Translations under genes and position numbers: made by a program
Origin: Clostridium tertium
Lineage (GTDB): Bacteria; Bacillota; Clostridia; Clostridiales; Clostridiaceae
Direction: 5' to 3'
DNA length: 64,000 nucleotides
NCBI RefSeq assembly: GCF_017873245.1
Contig: NZ_JAGGJY010000001.1
Span: forward strand, 372,001-436,000
Shown: positions 40,229 through 48,859 of the stretch, in pieces
How positions within the stretch are numbered: the stretch's first letter is position 1
Layout of the letters: each line of letters starts with the position of its first letter
The notes under the pieces: model-generated
The model's database searches: none
What the model was told of the DNA's origin: nothing
The model's input: the letters and a program-made list of their open reading frames with translations, nothing else

Positions 40229-41566
40229 TTGGAAAAATATAAAGTTGGGATGGTAAGTTTAGGATGTGATAAGAATAGAGTTGACTCTGAACTTATACTT
40301 GGAACTATAAATAAATTTTATGAAATAACTAATGATCCTAAGGAAGCTGAAATAATAATCGTTAATACATGTGGATTTATAGAAAGTGCTAAACAAGAAT
40401 CTATAGATACAATACTAGAGATGGCTGAATATAAGAATAAATATAAATGTAAGATGCTTATAGCTACAGGATGTTTAGCTCAAAGATATGGTGAAGAACT
40501 ATTAGAACTTATGCCAGAAATTGATATTCTTATGGGTGTTAACGACTATATGAAGTTACATAAGCTTATCTTAGATTTTATAAGAGGAGAAAGAAAGCTA
40601 CTTGCAACAAATTATAGCGATGAAAATATAAATGAAGGAATAAGACTACTAACAACGGATAAACATACTGCTTATGTTAGAATAGCAGAAGGATGCGATA
40701 ATTACTGTACTTACTGCATAATACCTAAAATAAGAGGGAAATTTAGAAGTAGATCTAAAGAAGCAATATTAGAAGAAGTAGAGACGCTTGTAAAAAATGG
40801 AGTAAAAGAAATTATATTAATAGCACAAGATTTGACTTACTATGGAATGGACATATATAAAGAAAATAAACTTCATGAATTAGTTAGAGAAATTTCTAAT
40901 GTTACGGGAGTTGAATGGATAAGATTGCTTTATTGCTATCCAGAGGAAATAACAGAAGATTTAATTGAAGAAATGGCGATGAATCCAAAGGTTGTAAAAT
41001 ACTTAGATTTACCTATACAACATATAAGTAATAATATTTTAAAGCGTATGGCAAGAAGAACAAATAAAGAAACAATAACTAATATAATTGATAAATTAAG
41101 AGAAAGGATTCCTGGAATAGCACTTAGGACATCTCTTATAGTTGGTTTTCCAGGAGAAACAGAAGAAGATTTTAATGAATTATGTGAGTTTTTAGAAGAG
41201 TACAAACTTGATAACGTTGGAGTATTTAAATATTCAAAAGAAGAAGGTACTCCAGCAGCTGATATGGAAAACCAAGTTGAAGAAGAAACAAAAGAAAAAA
41301 GACAAGAAAAACTAATGCTAGTTCAAAAAAAAGTAGTAGAAGAATTAAACAAATTGAAAATATCAAAAGTTTATGATACTATTATAGAAGGAAGAAAAGG
41401 TAAATATTTCATTGGAAGAAGTTCAGAAATGGCACCTGAAATTGATGGAAATATTTTAGTTAACACAACTAGAAATCTTGAAAAAGGTGATATTGTAAAA
41501 ATCAAAATTAAGGAAGCGTTAGAGTATGATTTAGTAGGAGAGATATGCGATGAATTTAGCAAATAA
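40229..41566 (+). CDS. rimO: Ribosomal protein S12 methylthiotransferase RimO
   Basis: A radical-SAM enzyme that methylthiolates an aspartate of S12. The N-terminal MTTase domain starts [17 protein letters not shown], with cluster Cys residues including VNTCGF and ATGCLAQRY. The radical SAM motif CDNYCTYC lies near residue 154. A TRAM domain closes the 445-residue protein. [11 protein letters not shown] distinguishes RimO from MiaB. The start is TTG 40229, with AGGAGG 8 nt upstream. It overlaps pgsA by 17 nt. Confidence 0.95.
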   Translation: MEKYKVGMVSLGCDKNRVDSELILGTINKFYEITNDPKEAEIIIVNTCGFIESAKQESIDTILEMAEYKNKYKCKMLIATGCLAQRYGEELLELMPEIDILMGVNDYMKLHKLILDFIRGERKLLATNYSDENINEGIRLLTTDKHTAYVRIAEGCDNYCTYCIIPKIRGKFRSRSKEAILEEVETLVKNGVKEIILIAQDLTYYGMDIYKENKLHELVREISNVTGVEWIRLLYCYPEEITEDLIEEMAMNPKVVKYLDLPIQHISNNILKRMARRTNKETITNIIDKLRERIPGIALRTSLIVGFPGETEEDFNELCEFLEEYKLDNVGVFKYSKEEGTPAADMENQVEEETKEKRQEKLMLVQKKVVEELNKLKISKVYDTIIEGRKGKYFIGRSSEMAPEIDGNILVNTTRNLEKGDIVKIKIKEALEYDLVGEICDEFSK

Positions 41567-42140
41567 GCTAACAATGCTAAGAATATTTTTGGTACCTTTA
41601 TTTTTAATATTTATTGCTATAAAAAACATTCCATATGGAACTTTCATAGCTACTTTTATATTTATAATTGCATCTTTAACTGATCAATTAGATGGATATA
41701 TTGCAAGAAGTAGAAATCAAATAACCAATTTTGGTAAATTTATGGATCCTCTTGCAGATAAGCTTTTAGTAACAGCAGCTTTAATATCATTAGTTGAGCT
41801 TCAAGTTATACCAGCTTGGGCAACTGTTGTTATAATAGCAAGAGAATTTGCAGTTTCAGGTCTTAGAACAATTGCAGCTGCTGAAGGAAAAATAATTGCA
41901 GCAAGCACTTGGGGTAAAGCTAAAACTGTTACTCAAATAGCAGCTATAATATCTTTATTAATTCAAGTTAATGTAGGCACTTCAAAATATTTAACAGCAT
42001 TAGTTTCAGAAAGTAATATGTTTAGAGTTATTATTACATATGGGCCAAGGTTTCTATTATTTTTAGCTGTTGTAATGACAATAGTATCTGGGATTGACTA
42101 TTTTAATAAAAATAAAAAAATAATAAATACTAATAAATAG
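41550..42140 (+). CDS. pgsA: CDP-diacylglycerol-glycerol-3-phosphate phosphatidyltransferase
   Basis: PgsA makes phosphatidylglycerophosphate from the CDP-diacylglycerol produced by CdsA. The CDP-alcohol phosphotransferase signature is intact: [18 protein letters not shown] followed by KFMDPLADK (about 45-72). There are five or so membrane helices in 196 residues. GTAGGAGAG upstream of the ATG lies inside rimO, so the two are coupled. The gene cinA, often between pgsA and recA, is absent. Confidence 0.96.
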   Translation: MNLANKLTMLRIFLVPLFLIFIAIKNIPYGTFIATFIFIIASLTDQLDGYIARSRNQITNFGKFMDPLADKLLVTAALISLVELQVIPAWATVVIIAREFAVSGLRTIAAAEGKIIAASTWGKAKTVTQIAAIISLLIQVNVGTSKYLTALVSESNMFRVIITYGPRFLLFLAVVMTIVSGIDYFNKNKKIINTNK

Positions 42141-42174
42141 TTTATTATATAATAAATAGGATATAATTAAAAAT

Positions 42175-42205
42175 AAAAGTTCCATCTTAGATAGTTGGAA
42201 CTTTT
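42175..42205 (+). terminator. Intrinsic terminator of rimO-pgsA
   Basis: AAAAGTTCCA/TGGAACTTTT stem with an 11-nt loop. Confidence 0.8.
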
Positions 42206-42226
42206 AATATGCAAGATATTAATACG

Positions 42227-42274
42227 AAATTATATATTATATGTTGACTAAGGTTAACATATAATATATAATTT
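42227..42274 (+). promoter_or_regulatory. recA promoter inside a perfect 19-bp inverted repeat
   Basis: 42227-42245 and 42256-42274 are perfect reverse complements with a 10-nt centre, and further weak pairing is possible inside. TTGACT (42244-42249), 17 bp and TATAAT (42267-42272) form the recA sigma-A promoter, with the -35 at the centre and the -10 in the right arm. Confidence 0.85.
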
Positions 42275-42280
42275 GTTTAT

Positions 42281-42294
42281 AGAACAAATGTTCG
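42281..42294 (+). promoter_or_regulatory. LexA (SOS) box upstream of recA
   Basis: AGAACAAATGTTCG matches the Gram-positive SOS box CGAACRNRYGTTYG at all but the first base. It lies just after the -10, 21 nt before the recA ATG, where LexA would block transcription. Confidence 0.85.
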
Positions 42295-42315
42295 TTTTAG
42301 AGAGGAAGGTGCTAT

Positions 42316-43356
42316 ATGGGAAATATAGATATGGATAAGTTAAAAGCTATAGAAAATGCAATGGGTCAAATTGAAAAACAATTTGGTAAAGGATCTATAA
42401 TGAAGCTTGGAGAAAATAGTGCATTAAATATTGAAACTATTTCAACTGGATGTCTTGACTTAGATATAGCTTTAGGTGTAGGGGGATTACCTAAAGGAAG
42501 AATAATAGAAATATATGGACCTGAAAGTTCAGGTAAAACAACAGTTGCATTACATGTTGCTGCTGAAGCACAAAAGCTTGGAGGAGCAGTTGCATTTATA
42601 GATGCAGAACATGCTTTAGATCCAAGTTATGCTAGAAGATTAGGTGTTGATACAGAAAATCTTATAGTTTCACAACCAGACACAGGAGAGCAAGGGCTTG
42701 AAATTGCTGAAGCATTAGTTCGTTCAGGTGCTATAGATGTAATAGTAGTTGATTCAGTTGCGGCTTTAGTTCCAAGAGCTGAAATAGAAGGTGAAATGGG
42801 AGATTCTCACGTTGGTCTTCAAGCAAGACTTATGTCACAAGCTTTAAGAAAGTTAACAGGAACTATACAAAAAACAGGTTGTATAGCTATATTTATAAAC
42901 CAATTAAGAGAAAAAGTTGGTGTTATGTTTGGAAATCCTGAAACTACAACAGGAGGAAGAGCATTAAAGTTCTATTCTTCAGTTAGACTTGATGTTAGAA
43001 GAATAGATTCAATAAAACAAGGTGAAAGCGTTGTAGGAAACAGAACAAGAGTTAAGGTAATTAAGAATAAGGTAGCGCCTCCATTTAAACAAGCTGAATT
43101 TGATATAATGTATAATGAAGGTATATCAAGAACAGGTAATATAGTTGATGTAGGTGTAAAAGAAGGTATGGTTCAAAAGAGTGGAGCATGGTTCTCTTAT
43201 GGTGATGTGAGATTAGGCCAAGGTAGAGAAAATGCAAAGCAATACTTAAAGGACAATCCTGAAATTGCATTAGAAATAGAAAATAAAATAAGAGAAAAAT
43301 ATGAATTACCTATTATGAAAGAAGTAGCTATTGATAAAAATGTAAAAGAAAAATAA
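42316..43356 (+). CDS. recA: Recombinase RecA
   Basis: RecA forms filaments on single-stranded DNA for strand exchange and stimulates LexA self-cleavage. Walker A is GPESSGKTT (about 67-75) in [31 protein letters not shown] and [20 protein letters not shown] follow. [20 protein letters not shown] marks loop L2. The length is 346 residues, with AGAGGAAGG upstream. The LexA box and dyad promoter indicate SOS control. Confidence 0.98.
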   Translation: MGNIDMDKLKAIENAMGQIEKQFGKGSIMKLGENSALNIETISTGCLDLDIALGVGGLPKGRIIEIYGPESSGKTTVALHVAAEAQKLGGAVAFIDAEHALDPSYARRLGVDTENLIVSQPDTGEQGLEIAEALVRSGAIDVIVVDSVAALVPRAEIEGEMGDSHVGLQARLMSQALRKLTGTIQKTGCIAIFINQLREKVGVMFGNPETTTGGRALKFYSSVRLDVRRIDSIKQGESVVGNRTRVKVIKNKVAPPFKQAEFDIMYNEGISRTGNIVDVGVKEGMVQKSGAWFSYGDVRLGQGRENAKQYLKDNPEIALEIENKIREKYELPIMKEVAIDKNVKEK

Positions 43357-43401
43357 AACTCATAGCAACTTGAATATAATTAGATAAATATGTTAATAAT
43401 A

Positions 43402-43445
43402 AAAGTCGATAATAATAATATTTTTATATTATTATTATCGACTTT
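43402..43445 (+). terminator. Long AT-rich hairpin after recA
   Basis: A perfect 19-bp stem (43402-43420 with 43427-43445; outer part AAAGTCGATAAT) and a 6-nt loop. The following T run is short (TTATTG), so termination efficiency is uncertain. Confidence 0.65.
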
Positions 43446-43535
43446 ATTGTTTAATAGTAAGATAAAGCAAGTAAAATTTACGTAACAATGGGAATGTAAA
43501 CAATTAAATTTACTTTGTGAATTATACAACTAAAC

Positions 43536-43564
43536 TTGACATAATTTTAATTTTAAGATAAAAT
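43536..43564 (+). promoter_or_regulatory. sigma-A promoter of rny
   Basis: TTGACA (43536-43541), 17 bp, TAAAAT (43559-43564). The leader to the rny ATG is about 100 nt. Together with the recA terminator this accounts for the 316-nt gap. Confidence 0.8.
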
Positions 43565-43672
43565 AATAACAAATACTGGTTTTATCATATTTCAAATATC
43601 AGTTAGATTAAGTATGATACCTACTACATTTTCTATTAAACATAAGTTTATATGAATGGAGGAGGTGTTGTT

Positions 43673-45214
43673 ATGGATAATATTCTTGGTATAGTAATTT
43701 ATGTTGTAGTATTAGTCATATCAGGCTTATTACTTTATAAAGGTATACAAAGTGCTTCTAAAAAGAAAATAGAAGGCTTAGAAAAAGAAGCAGAAACTCT
43801 TTTAGAAAATGCTAAAAGAGAAGCTGAAGCTACTAAGAAAGAGTCGATTTTAGAAGCAAAGGAAGAGGTTCATAGACTTAGAAATGATCTAGAGAGGGAT
43901 TCAAGAGAAAGAAGAAATGAAATTCAAAGACTTGAAAGAAGAATAATTCAAAGAGAAGAATCCCTAGACAAAAAGAGTGATCTTTTAGAAAAGAAAGAAG
44001 AAGCACAAAATAAAAGGTTACAAGAAATCGATGAAATGGAAGCAAATGTACAGGAACTATACTCTAAGAGAAGAGAAGAGCTTGAAAGAATAGCAACTTT
44101 ATCTAGCGATGAAGCTAGAGAAATCCTTTTAGAAGAAGTTAGAAGAGAAATAACTCATGAAACTGCTATAATGATCAAAGATATAGAAGCTAGAGCTAAG
44201 GAAGAAGCAGATAAAAAAGCGAGAGAAATTATAACAACTGCTATTCAAAGATGCGCAGCAGATCATGTATCAGAATCAACAGTACATGTTGTTGCCCTTC
44301 CTAATGATGAAATGAAGGGTAGAATTATAGGTAGAGAAGGTAGAAATATCAGAACTCTTGAAACATTAACAGGGGTAGATTTAATAATAGATGATACTCC
44401 AGAAGCAGTTATTTTATCAAGTTTCGATCCAGTTAGAAGAGAAATTGCTAAAATAGCTTTGGAAAAGTTAATTGTGGATGGTAGAATTCATCCAGCTAGA
44501 ATCGAGGAAATGGTAGAAAGAGCTACCAAAGATGTAGAAAATGATATTAAAGAAGAAGGAGAACAAGCAACATTAGAAACTGGTGTTCACGGTGTTCATC
44601 CTGAAATAATTAAATTACTTGGTAGACTGAAGTATAGAACTAGTTATGGACAAAATGTGTTAAAGCATTCTATTGAAGTTTCATATTTGGCTGGTGTAAT
44701 GGCTGCAGAATTAGGTCTGGATGTAAATTTAGCGAAGAGAGCAGGTTTATTACATGATATAGGTAAAGTAGCAACACAAGAAGAAGAAGGTCGTCATGCT
44801 GTAATAGGTGGAGATCTGGCTAAAAAATATGGAGAATCACAAGTTGTAGCAAATGCTATAGCTGCACATCATGGAGATGTTGAAATGTTAACACTAGAAG
44901 CTGTTTTAGTTCAAGCAGCTGATGCAATATCAGCAGCAAGACCAGGTGCTAGAAGAGAAACTCTAGAAGCTTATATTAAGCGTTTAGAGAAACTTGAAGA
45001 AATTGCAAATTCTTACGAAGGTGTAGAAAAGTCATATGCAATTCAAGCTGGTAGAGAGATTAGAATTATGGTTAAACCAGATCATTTAGATGACGCTGGA
45101 TCTGTAGAATTAGCTAGAAGCTTAGCTAAAAGTATAGAGGAACAATTAGAATATCCAGGTCAAATTAAAATTAATGTTATAAGAGAAACAAGAGCAGTAG
45201 ATTATGCTAAATAA
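43673..45214 (+). CDS. rny: Ribonuclease Y
   Basis: RNase Y is the membrane-anchored endoribonuclease that starts mRNA decay in many Gram-positives. An N-terminal membrane helix (about 5-25) is followed by a long coiled coil (30-190). A KH domain shows [19 protein letters not shown] (about 216-234). The HD domain has [13 protein letters not shown] and [11 protein letters not shown] (about 355-365). The length is 513 residues. ATG 43673 is chosen, with GGAGGAGGTG upstream; an ATG at 43652 overlaps that region. Confidence 0.97.
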   Translation: MDNILGIVIYVVVLVISGLLLYKGIQSASKKKIEGLEKEAETLLENAKREAEATKKESILEAKEEVHRLRNDLERDSRERRNEIQRLERRIIQREESLDKKSDLLEKKEEAQNKRLQEIDEMEANVQELYSKRREELERIATLSSDEAREILLEEVRREITHETAIMIKDIEARAKEEADKKAREIITTAIQRCAADHVSESTVHVVALPNDEMKGRIIGREGRNIRTLETLTGVDLIIDDTPEAVILSSFDPVRREIAKIALEKLIVDGRIHPARIEEMVERATKDVENDIKEEGEQATLETGVHGVHPEIIKLLGRLKYRTSYGQNVLKHSIEVSYLAGVMAAELGLDVNLAKRAGLLHDIGKVATQEEEGRHAVIGGDLAKKYGESQVVANAIAAHHGDVEMLTLEAVLVQAADAISAARPGARRETLEAYIKRLEKLEEIANSYEGVEKSYAIQAGREIRIMVKPDHLDDAGSVELARSLAKSIEEQLEYPGQIKINVIRETRAVDYAK

Positions 45215-45260
45215 AATAAAGGGATTATATCGAAATAAATTTTGATATTACTCGAAATAG

Positions 45261-45293
45261 AAAAGGAAGTTCAAATTCGAACTTCCTTTTTTG
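45261..45293 (+). terminator. Intrinsic terminator of rny
   Basis: AAAAGGAAGTTC pairs with GAACTTCCTTTT, then more Ts. Confidence 0.9.
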
Positions 45294-45451
45294 TGCATAA
45301 TAACATAATGTGACCATTTAGTAAAAATCTAGTAGTTGAATTTGTAGTCTTATTTAGAATAATTATATGTGGTAATTGTTGCTATGAATATAATAAACAA
45401 ATATGAAAGTAGAAATAAAAATAAAAAAGATAAAAAAAATTTCAAAATAAA

Positions 45452-45478
45452 GGAGGATTTTTTTATAACTTATAGAAT
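45452..45478 (+). promoter_or_regulatory. sigma-H promoter of spoVS
   Basis: GGAGGATTT (45452-45460) matches the sigma-H -35 consensus RNAGGAWWW at every position. ATAGAAT (45472-45478) matches the -10 consensus RNNGAAT, with an 11-bp spacer. spoVS is known to be sigma-H-dependent in B. subtilis. The AGGAGG looks like a ribosome binding site, but no start codon follows it. Confidence 0.75.
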
Positions 45479-45480
45479 AT

Positions 45481-45513
45481 ATATATTGCAAGAGTAAAAC
45501 TCTTGCAATATAT
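45481..45513 (+). promoter_or_regulatory. 5'-end hairpin of the spoVS transcript
   Basis: A perfect 15-bp stem (45481-45495 with 45499-45513; core TTGCAAGAGT) with loop AAA begins at about the predicted sigma-H start site. It may protect the mRNA 5' end or modulate translation. Confidence 0.7.
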
Positions 45514-45546
45514 TGTAAACGATTTTTATCTAGGAGGTAAAGACAA

Positions 45547-45807
45547 GTGGAAGTATTAAAAGTTTCAACAAAATCAAATCCAAATTCAGTGGCAGGTGCA
45601 TTAGCTGCCATAATTAAAGAAAAAAATATAGTAGAAATCCAAGCAGTAGGAGCAGGTGCTATAAATCAAGCCGTAAAAGCAATTGCTATAGCAAGAGGCT
45701 TCGTTGCCCCTAGCGGAAAAGATATTGTTTGTGTTCCAGCATTCACTGATATTGAAATAGATGGTGAAGAAAGAACAGCAATAAAACTAATCGTTCAACC
45801 AAGATAG
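45547..45807 (+). CDS. spoVS: Stage V sporulation protein S
   Basis: SpoVS is an 86-residue Alba-fold, probably nucleic-acid-binding protein required for late sporulation and septation control in Bacillus. The sequence VSTKSNPNSVAGALAAIIKE followed by VEIQAVGAGAINQAVKAIAIARG is almost invariant in spore formers and easily recognised. The start is GTG 45547, with AGGAGGT 8 nt upstream. The rny-ymdB-spoVS order of Bacillus is reduced to rny-spoVS. Confidence 0.97.
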   Translation: MEVLKVSTKSNPNSVAGALAAIIKEKNIVEIQAVGAGAINQAVKAIAIARGFVAPSGKDIVCVPAFTDIEIDGEERTAIKLIVQPR

Positions 45808-45860
45808 TAAGTTCTGAAATTTAATTTGGGGAGAGAATTTATTTTAGGGGAGATAAAGAA

Positions 45861-45889
45861 AAGGACTACATTAATGGTAGTTCTTTTTC
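45861..45889 (+). terminator. Intrinsic terminator of spoVS
   Basis: AAGGACTAC/GTAGTTCTT stem (one G-U), then Ts. Confidence 0.8.
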
Positions 45890-45917
45890 ATATTAAGGAA
45901 AATAGATGTTATAAGCC

Positions 45918-45971
45918 TTGAAATTTTTTTTATTTACATATATAATGAAATAGTTAAATAGATAACTATTT
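45918..45971 (+). promoter_or_regulatory. ptsH promoter and 5' hairpin
   Basis: TTGAAA (45918-45923), 17 bp, TATAAT (45941-45946). A perfect 9-bp stem AAATAGTTA/TAACTATTT (45948-45956/45963-45971) lies at the expected transcript 5' end. Confidence 0.75.
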
Positions 45972-45998
45972 TAAATTTAATGTAAAGAGGTGTGTTTA

Positions 45999-46259
45999 AT
46001 GGTATCTAAAGAAGTTGTAGTAAACAACGGAACTGGTTTACATGCTAGACCAGCAACTTTATTAGTAAAGAAAGCTTCATCTTTCAAGTCAGATGTAAGC
46101 ATAGAATTTAACGGCAAGAAAGCAAACGTTAAGAGTTTAATAGGAGTTCTTTCTTTAGGAGTAACTAAAGGAGCTGCTATTACTGTTTTAGCAAGCGGAG
46201 ATGACGAAGCTTTAGCAGTAGAAGAAATATCTAACTTAATAGCTAGTTTAGAAGACTAA
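45999..46259 (+). CDS. ptsH: Phosphocarrier protein HPr
   Basis: HPr passes phosphate from enzyme I to sugar-specific PTS permeases. When phosphorylated on Ser46 it is the corepressor of CcpA in Firmicutes. The 86-residue protein has both sites: His15 in GTGLHARPATLL and Ser46 in KSLIGVLSLG. Because His15 is present it is HPr, not the paralogue Crh. ATG 45999 is chosen, with AAGAGGTG upstream. ptsI is not adjacent; the gene stands alone between its promoter and terminator. Confidence 0.96.
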   Translation: MVSKEVVVNNGTGLHARPATLLVKKASSFKSDVSIEFNGKKANVKSLIGVLSLGVTKGAAITVLASGDDEALAVEEISNLIASLED

Positions 46260-46260
46260 T

Positions 46261-46288
46261 AAAAAAGTGCCAATAGGCACTTTTTTTA
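46261..46288 (+). terminator. Intrinsic terminator of ptsH
   Basis: AAAAAGTGCC/GGCACTTTTT stem with a 4-nt loop, then Ts. Confidence 0.9.
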
Positions 46289-46348
46289 TGTATAAGAAAG
46301 TTTAGGGTTTAAAATGAGGTTATATAAAATATTTATCACTTTTAAATT

Positions 46349-46464
46349 GAAAAATATATTTATTTGATTTTTTCTTTTTTAAGTTTTTAAGTGGGTATAT
46401 ATAAGTTTAAGTTAATATTGAAATAAGTGGTAGTATAAGTAAACTTATATATGCTCACTTTTTT
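46349..46464 (+). repeat. Hairpin element, copy 1
   Basis: Arms 46389-46409 and 46440-46460 pair over 21 bp with G-U wobbles around a 30-nt apical region, and T4 follows. A related copy lies at 58834-58947. The 40 nt before each stem are also alike (shared TTAAGTTnTTAAGTGG). The orientation of the T run suggests a plus-strand RNA ending in an intrinsic terminator, or a small mobile or structural repeat. Confidence 0.75.
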
Positions 46465-46493
46465 ATATAGTTAATAGTTATAATAGTATGTAG

Positions 46494-46712
46494 TTAACTG
46501 AATAATTTCAAGGATCTGCATCTAAATATTAAAGAAATCAAGTCGATAGCTCCAGCAAATACTGATATATATATTATTCTTTGTAATAAGACTGATCCAC
46601 CAACTAAGAAAGTAACTAAGTTTACACTTAACAAACCAATAAATCCCCAATTAATTGCTCCAATTAACACCAATAAAAAAGATATTTTGTCAACTATATT
46701 TATTTTACACAT
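46494..46712 (-). CDS. DUF378 family small membrane protein
   Basis: A 72-residue protein with two to three hydrophobic helices. The DUF378 pattern ISFLLVLIGAINWGFIGLL is followed by NLVTFLVGG and RIIYISVFAGAIDLI. The function is unknown; B. subtilis YuzA belongs to this family. TAAGGAGGG lies about 7 nt upstream of its ATG at 46712. It is a lone minus-strand gene, divergent from purB. Confidence 0.88.
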   Translation of the reverse strand: MCKINIVDKISFLLVLIGAINWGFIGLLSVNLVTFLVGGSVLLQRIIYISVFAGAIDLISLIFRCRSLKLFS

Positions 46713-46793
46713 AATTTTCCCTCCTTATGAATTAATACAGTATATATATATTAAAAAATAACAAAAATATAACTGAAAATTATTTTAAAAATA

Positions 46794-46822
46794 CTGAAAA
46801 AATAATTAGGTTATGTTATAAT
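46794..46822 (+). promoter_or_regulatory. sigma-A promoter of purB
   Basis: CTGAAA (46794-46799), 17 bp, TATAAT (46817-46822), with extended TG at 46814-46815. No purine riboswitch is visible before purB. Confidence 0.65.
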
Positions 46823-46871
46823 ACGAATTATTACATAAAAAAATAAAAATTTATTCGGAGGTTATCTAAGG

Positions 46872-48302
46872 ATGAAAGATTTATATAATTCACCATTAAA
46901 CTCAAGGTATGCATCAAAGGAAATGAGTTTCATATTTTCAGATGATATGAAATTTTCAACATGGAGAAAGTTATGGGTTGCATTAGCAGAAGGAGAAAAA
47001 GAATTAGGTTTAAATATAACTGAAGAGCAAATAGATGAACTGAAATCTAATATATATAATATAAATTACGATGAAGCAATAAAAAGAGAAAAAGAAGTTA
47101 GACATGATGTTATGAGCCATGTATATGCATATGGATTGCAATGCCCTAGTGCCAAAGGAATTATTCATTTAGGAGCAACTAGTTGTTATGTAGGTGATAA
47201 TACAGACATAATTATTATGAGAGATGCTTTATTATTAATTAAAAAGAAGGTAGTAACAGTATTAAATCATTTATCAAATTTTGCGATAAAATATAAAGAT
47301 ATGCCAACTCTTGGATTTACACATTTTCAGCCTGCACAATTGACTACTGTAGGAAAAAGAGCAACTCTTTGGATGCAAGATTTAGTATTAGATATAGAGA
47401 ATATAGAATTTTTATTATCAACATTAAAGTTAAGAGGAGTTAAAGGAACTACAGGTACTCAAGCAAGTTTTATGACTTTGTTTAATAATGATGAAGAAAA
47501 AGTTAAAGAATTAGATAGTATAGTAGCAAAGAAAATGGGCTTTGAAAAAAGTTATGGCGTTACTGGGCAAACATATCCTAGAAAATTAGATTCTATAGTA
47601 TTAAATAGATTATCAGAAATTGCTCAAAGTGCTTATAAATTTAGTAATGATTTAAGATTATTGCAAAGCATGAAAGAAATTGAAGAACCATTTGAAAAAA
47701 ATCAAATAGGCTCATCTGCTATGGCATATAAGAGAAATCCTATGAGAAGTGAGAGGATGGGATCTTTAGCAAGATATGTGATAGTGAATTCATTAAATCC
47801 AGCAATAACAGCTGCAACTCAATGGTTTGAAAGAACTTTAGATGATTCAGCAAATAAAAGAATTGCAGTAGCAGAAGCTTTCTTGGCCTTAGATGGAGTT
47901 TTAAACTTATATATAAATATTGCAGAAAATATGGTTGTATATGAAAAAGTAATAAGTGCACATGTAAATAATGAATTACCTTTTATGGCTACAGAAAATA
48001 TAATGATGGAAGCAGTTAAAAGAGGTGGAGATAGACAAGAGCTTCATGAAAAAATTAGAATTCATTCAATGGCAGCTGCACAAAGAGTAAAAGGTGAAGG
48101 ATTAGATAATGATTTACTTGAGAGAATTATAAAAGATGATGGATTTATGTTAAGTGAAGAAGAAATAAGAAGTATTATTAATCCAATCAAATTTGTAGGA
48201 AGAGCTCCAAATCAAGTTGTAGAATTTATAGAAAATTATATAAATCCAATTATAGAAGCAAATAAAGATTCATTAGAAGTAAAGAGTGAAATTACTGTTT
48301 AA
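46872..48302 (+). CDS. purB: Adenylosuccinate lyase
   Basis: PurB cleaves SAICAR in IMP synthesis and adenylosuccinate in AMP synthesis. The fumarase/aspartase superfamily signature GSSAMAYKRNPMRSERM (about 280-296) carries the catalytic serine. TLGFTHFQPAQLTTVGKRA (about 151-169) is the second active-site segment. At 476 residues it belongs to the longer clade resembling the eukaryotic-type enzymes, not the roughly 430-residue Bacillus type. CGGAGG lies upstream. It is monocistronic, with a strong terminator, away from other pur genes. Confidence 0.97.
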   Translation: MKDLYNSPLNSRYASKEMSFIFSDDMKFSTWRKLWVALAEGEKELGLNITEEQIDELKSNIYNINYDEAIKREKEVRHDVMSHVYAYGLQCPSAKGIIHLGATSCYVGDNTDIIIMRDALLLIKKKVVTVLNHLSNFAIKYKDMPTLGFTHFQPAQLTTVGKRATLWMQDLVLDIENIEFLLSTLKLRGVKGTTGTQASFMTLFNNDEEKVKELDSIVAKKMGFEKSYGVTGQTYPRKLDSIVLNRLSEIAQSAYKFSNDLRLLQSMKEIEEPFEKNQIGSSAMAYKRNPMRSERMGSLARYVIVNSLNPAITAATQWFERTLDDSANKRIAVAEAFLALDGVLNLYINIAENMVVYEKVISAHVNNELPFMATENIMMEAVKRGGDRQELHEKIRIHSMAAAQRVKGEGLDNDLLERIIKDDGFMLSEEEIRSIINPIKFVGRAPNQVVEFIENYINPIIEANKDSLEVKSEITV

Positions 48303-48312
48303 CATAATTAGT

Positions 48313-48356
48313 TATAGAAGTCATAGTATATTTAATAATATACTATGACTTCTATA
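48313..48356 (+). terminator. Intrinsic terminator of purB
   Basis: A perfect 19-bp stem (48313-48331 with 48338-48356; core GAAGTCATAGTATA) and a 6-nt loop. Confidence 0.8.
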
Positions 48357-48441
48357 TTTATTTTAAATATTTTTTAAATTTGAATAAAAATATTATATAA
48401 GACAATAATTAATAGATAGAACTAGCAAAGGAGGAATATAA

Positions 48442-48609
48442 ATGAATATTAACAAAGAAGAATATATGAGTGAATGTATTAGTTGTAGTGGAACAGGAAG
48501 AATAAAATGTGATTGTGGAACAGAAGAATTACCTAATTCTAGATGTATAACTTGTAACGGTGATGGAAGTTTTATATGCCCTGTTTGCGATGGAGAAGGA
48601 AAGTTTTAA
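48442..48609 (+). CDS. 55-residue DnaJ-zinc-finger-like mini-protein
   Basis: A short gene with a strong AAAGGAGG 9 nt before its ATG. Eight of 55 residues are Cys, at positions 12, 15, 23, 25, 35, 38, 46 and 49. They form CISCSGTG, CDCG, CITCNGDG and CPVCDGEG, the CxxCxGxG pattern of the DnaJ central zinc domain. Two zinc sites are plausible. No J domain or client-binding domain is present. Similar stand-alone cysteine-rich fragments occur in other bacteria; the function is unknown. It lies between two terminators. Confidence 0.82.
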   Translation: MNINKEEYMSECISCSGTGRIKCDCGTEELPNSRCITCNGDGSFICPVCDGEGKF

Positions 48610-48681
48610 TAATAAAGAAATTATCTAATAATTAGTTGCAAGATATTTAATTATAAAAATTTATTTAAAAATTATATTATA

Positions 48682-48710
48682 TAGATAGGAGTATCCTATC
48701 TTATTTTTTT
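48682..48710 (+). terminator. Intrinsic terminator of the mini-protein gene
   Basis: GATAGGA/TCCTATC stem, then TTATTTTTTT. Confidence 0.85.
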
Positions 48711-48714
48711 GCCC

Positions 48715-48755
48715 ATTTTGAATAATTAAATAACTAAAATTTAATTATTCAAAAT
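48715..48755. repeat. Perfect 17-bp inverted repeat
   Basis: ATTTTGAATAATTAAAT (48715-48731) and its exact complement (48739-48755) flank AACTAAA. It directly follows the terminator and precedes the 48860 gene by about 100 nt. It may be a second terminator or an operator. Confidence 0.6.
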
Positions 48756-48859
48756 AAATATCCTTAGATTTTGCATCATAAGTAATATTGTAATTTAAAT
48801 AACACAAATTAAAATATAATAATATTATATAATGTAATAATATTATAAAAGAGGGTTTT

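Noticed and set aside
45451-45470. Small leader peptide after the AGGAGG at 45451
   Set aside because: No ATG, GTG or TTG start follows at suitable distance; the sequence fits a sigma-H -35 element better.
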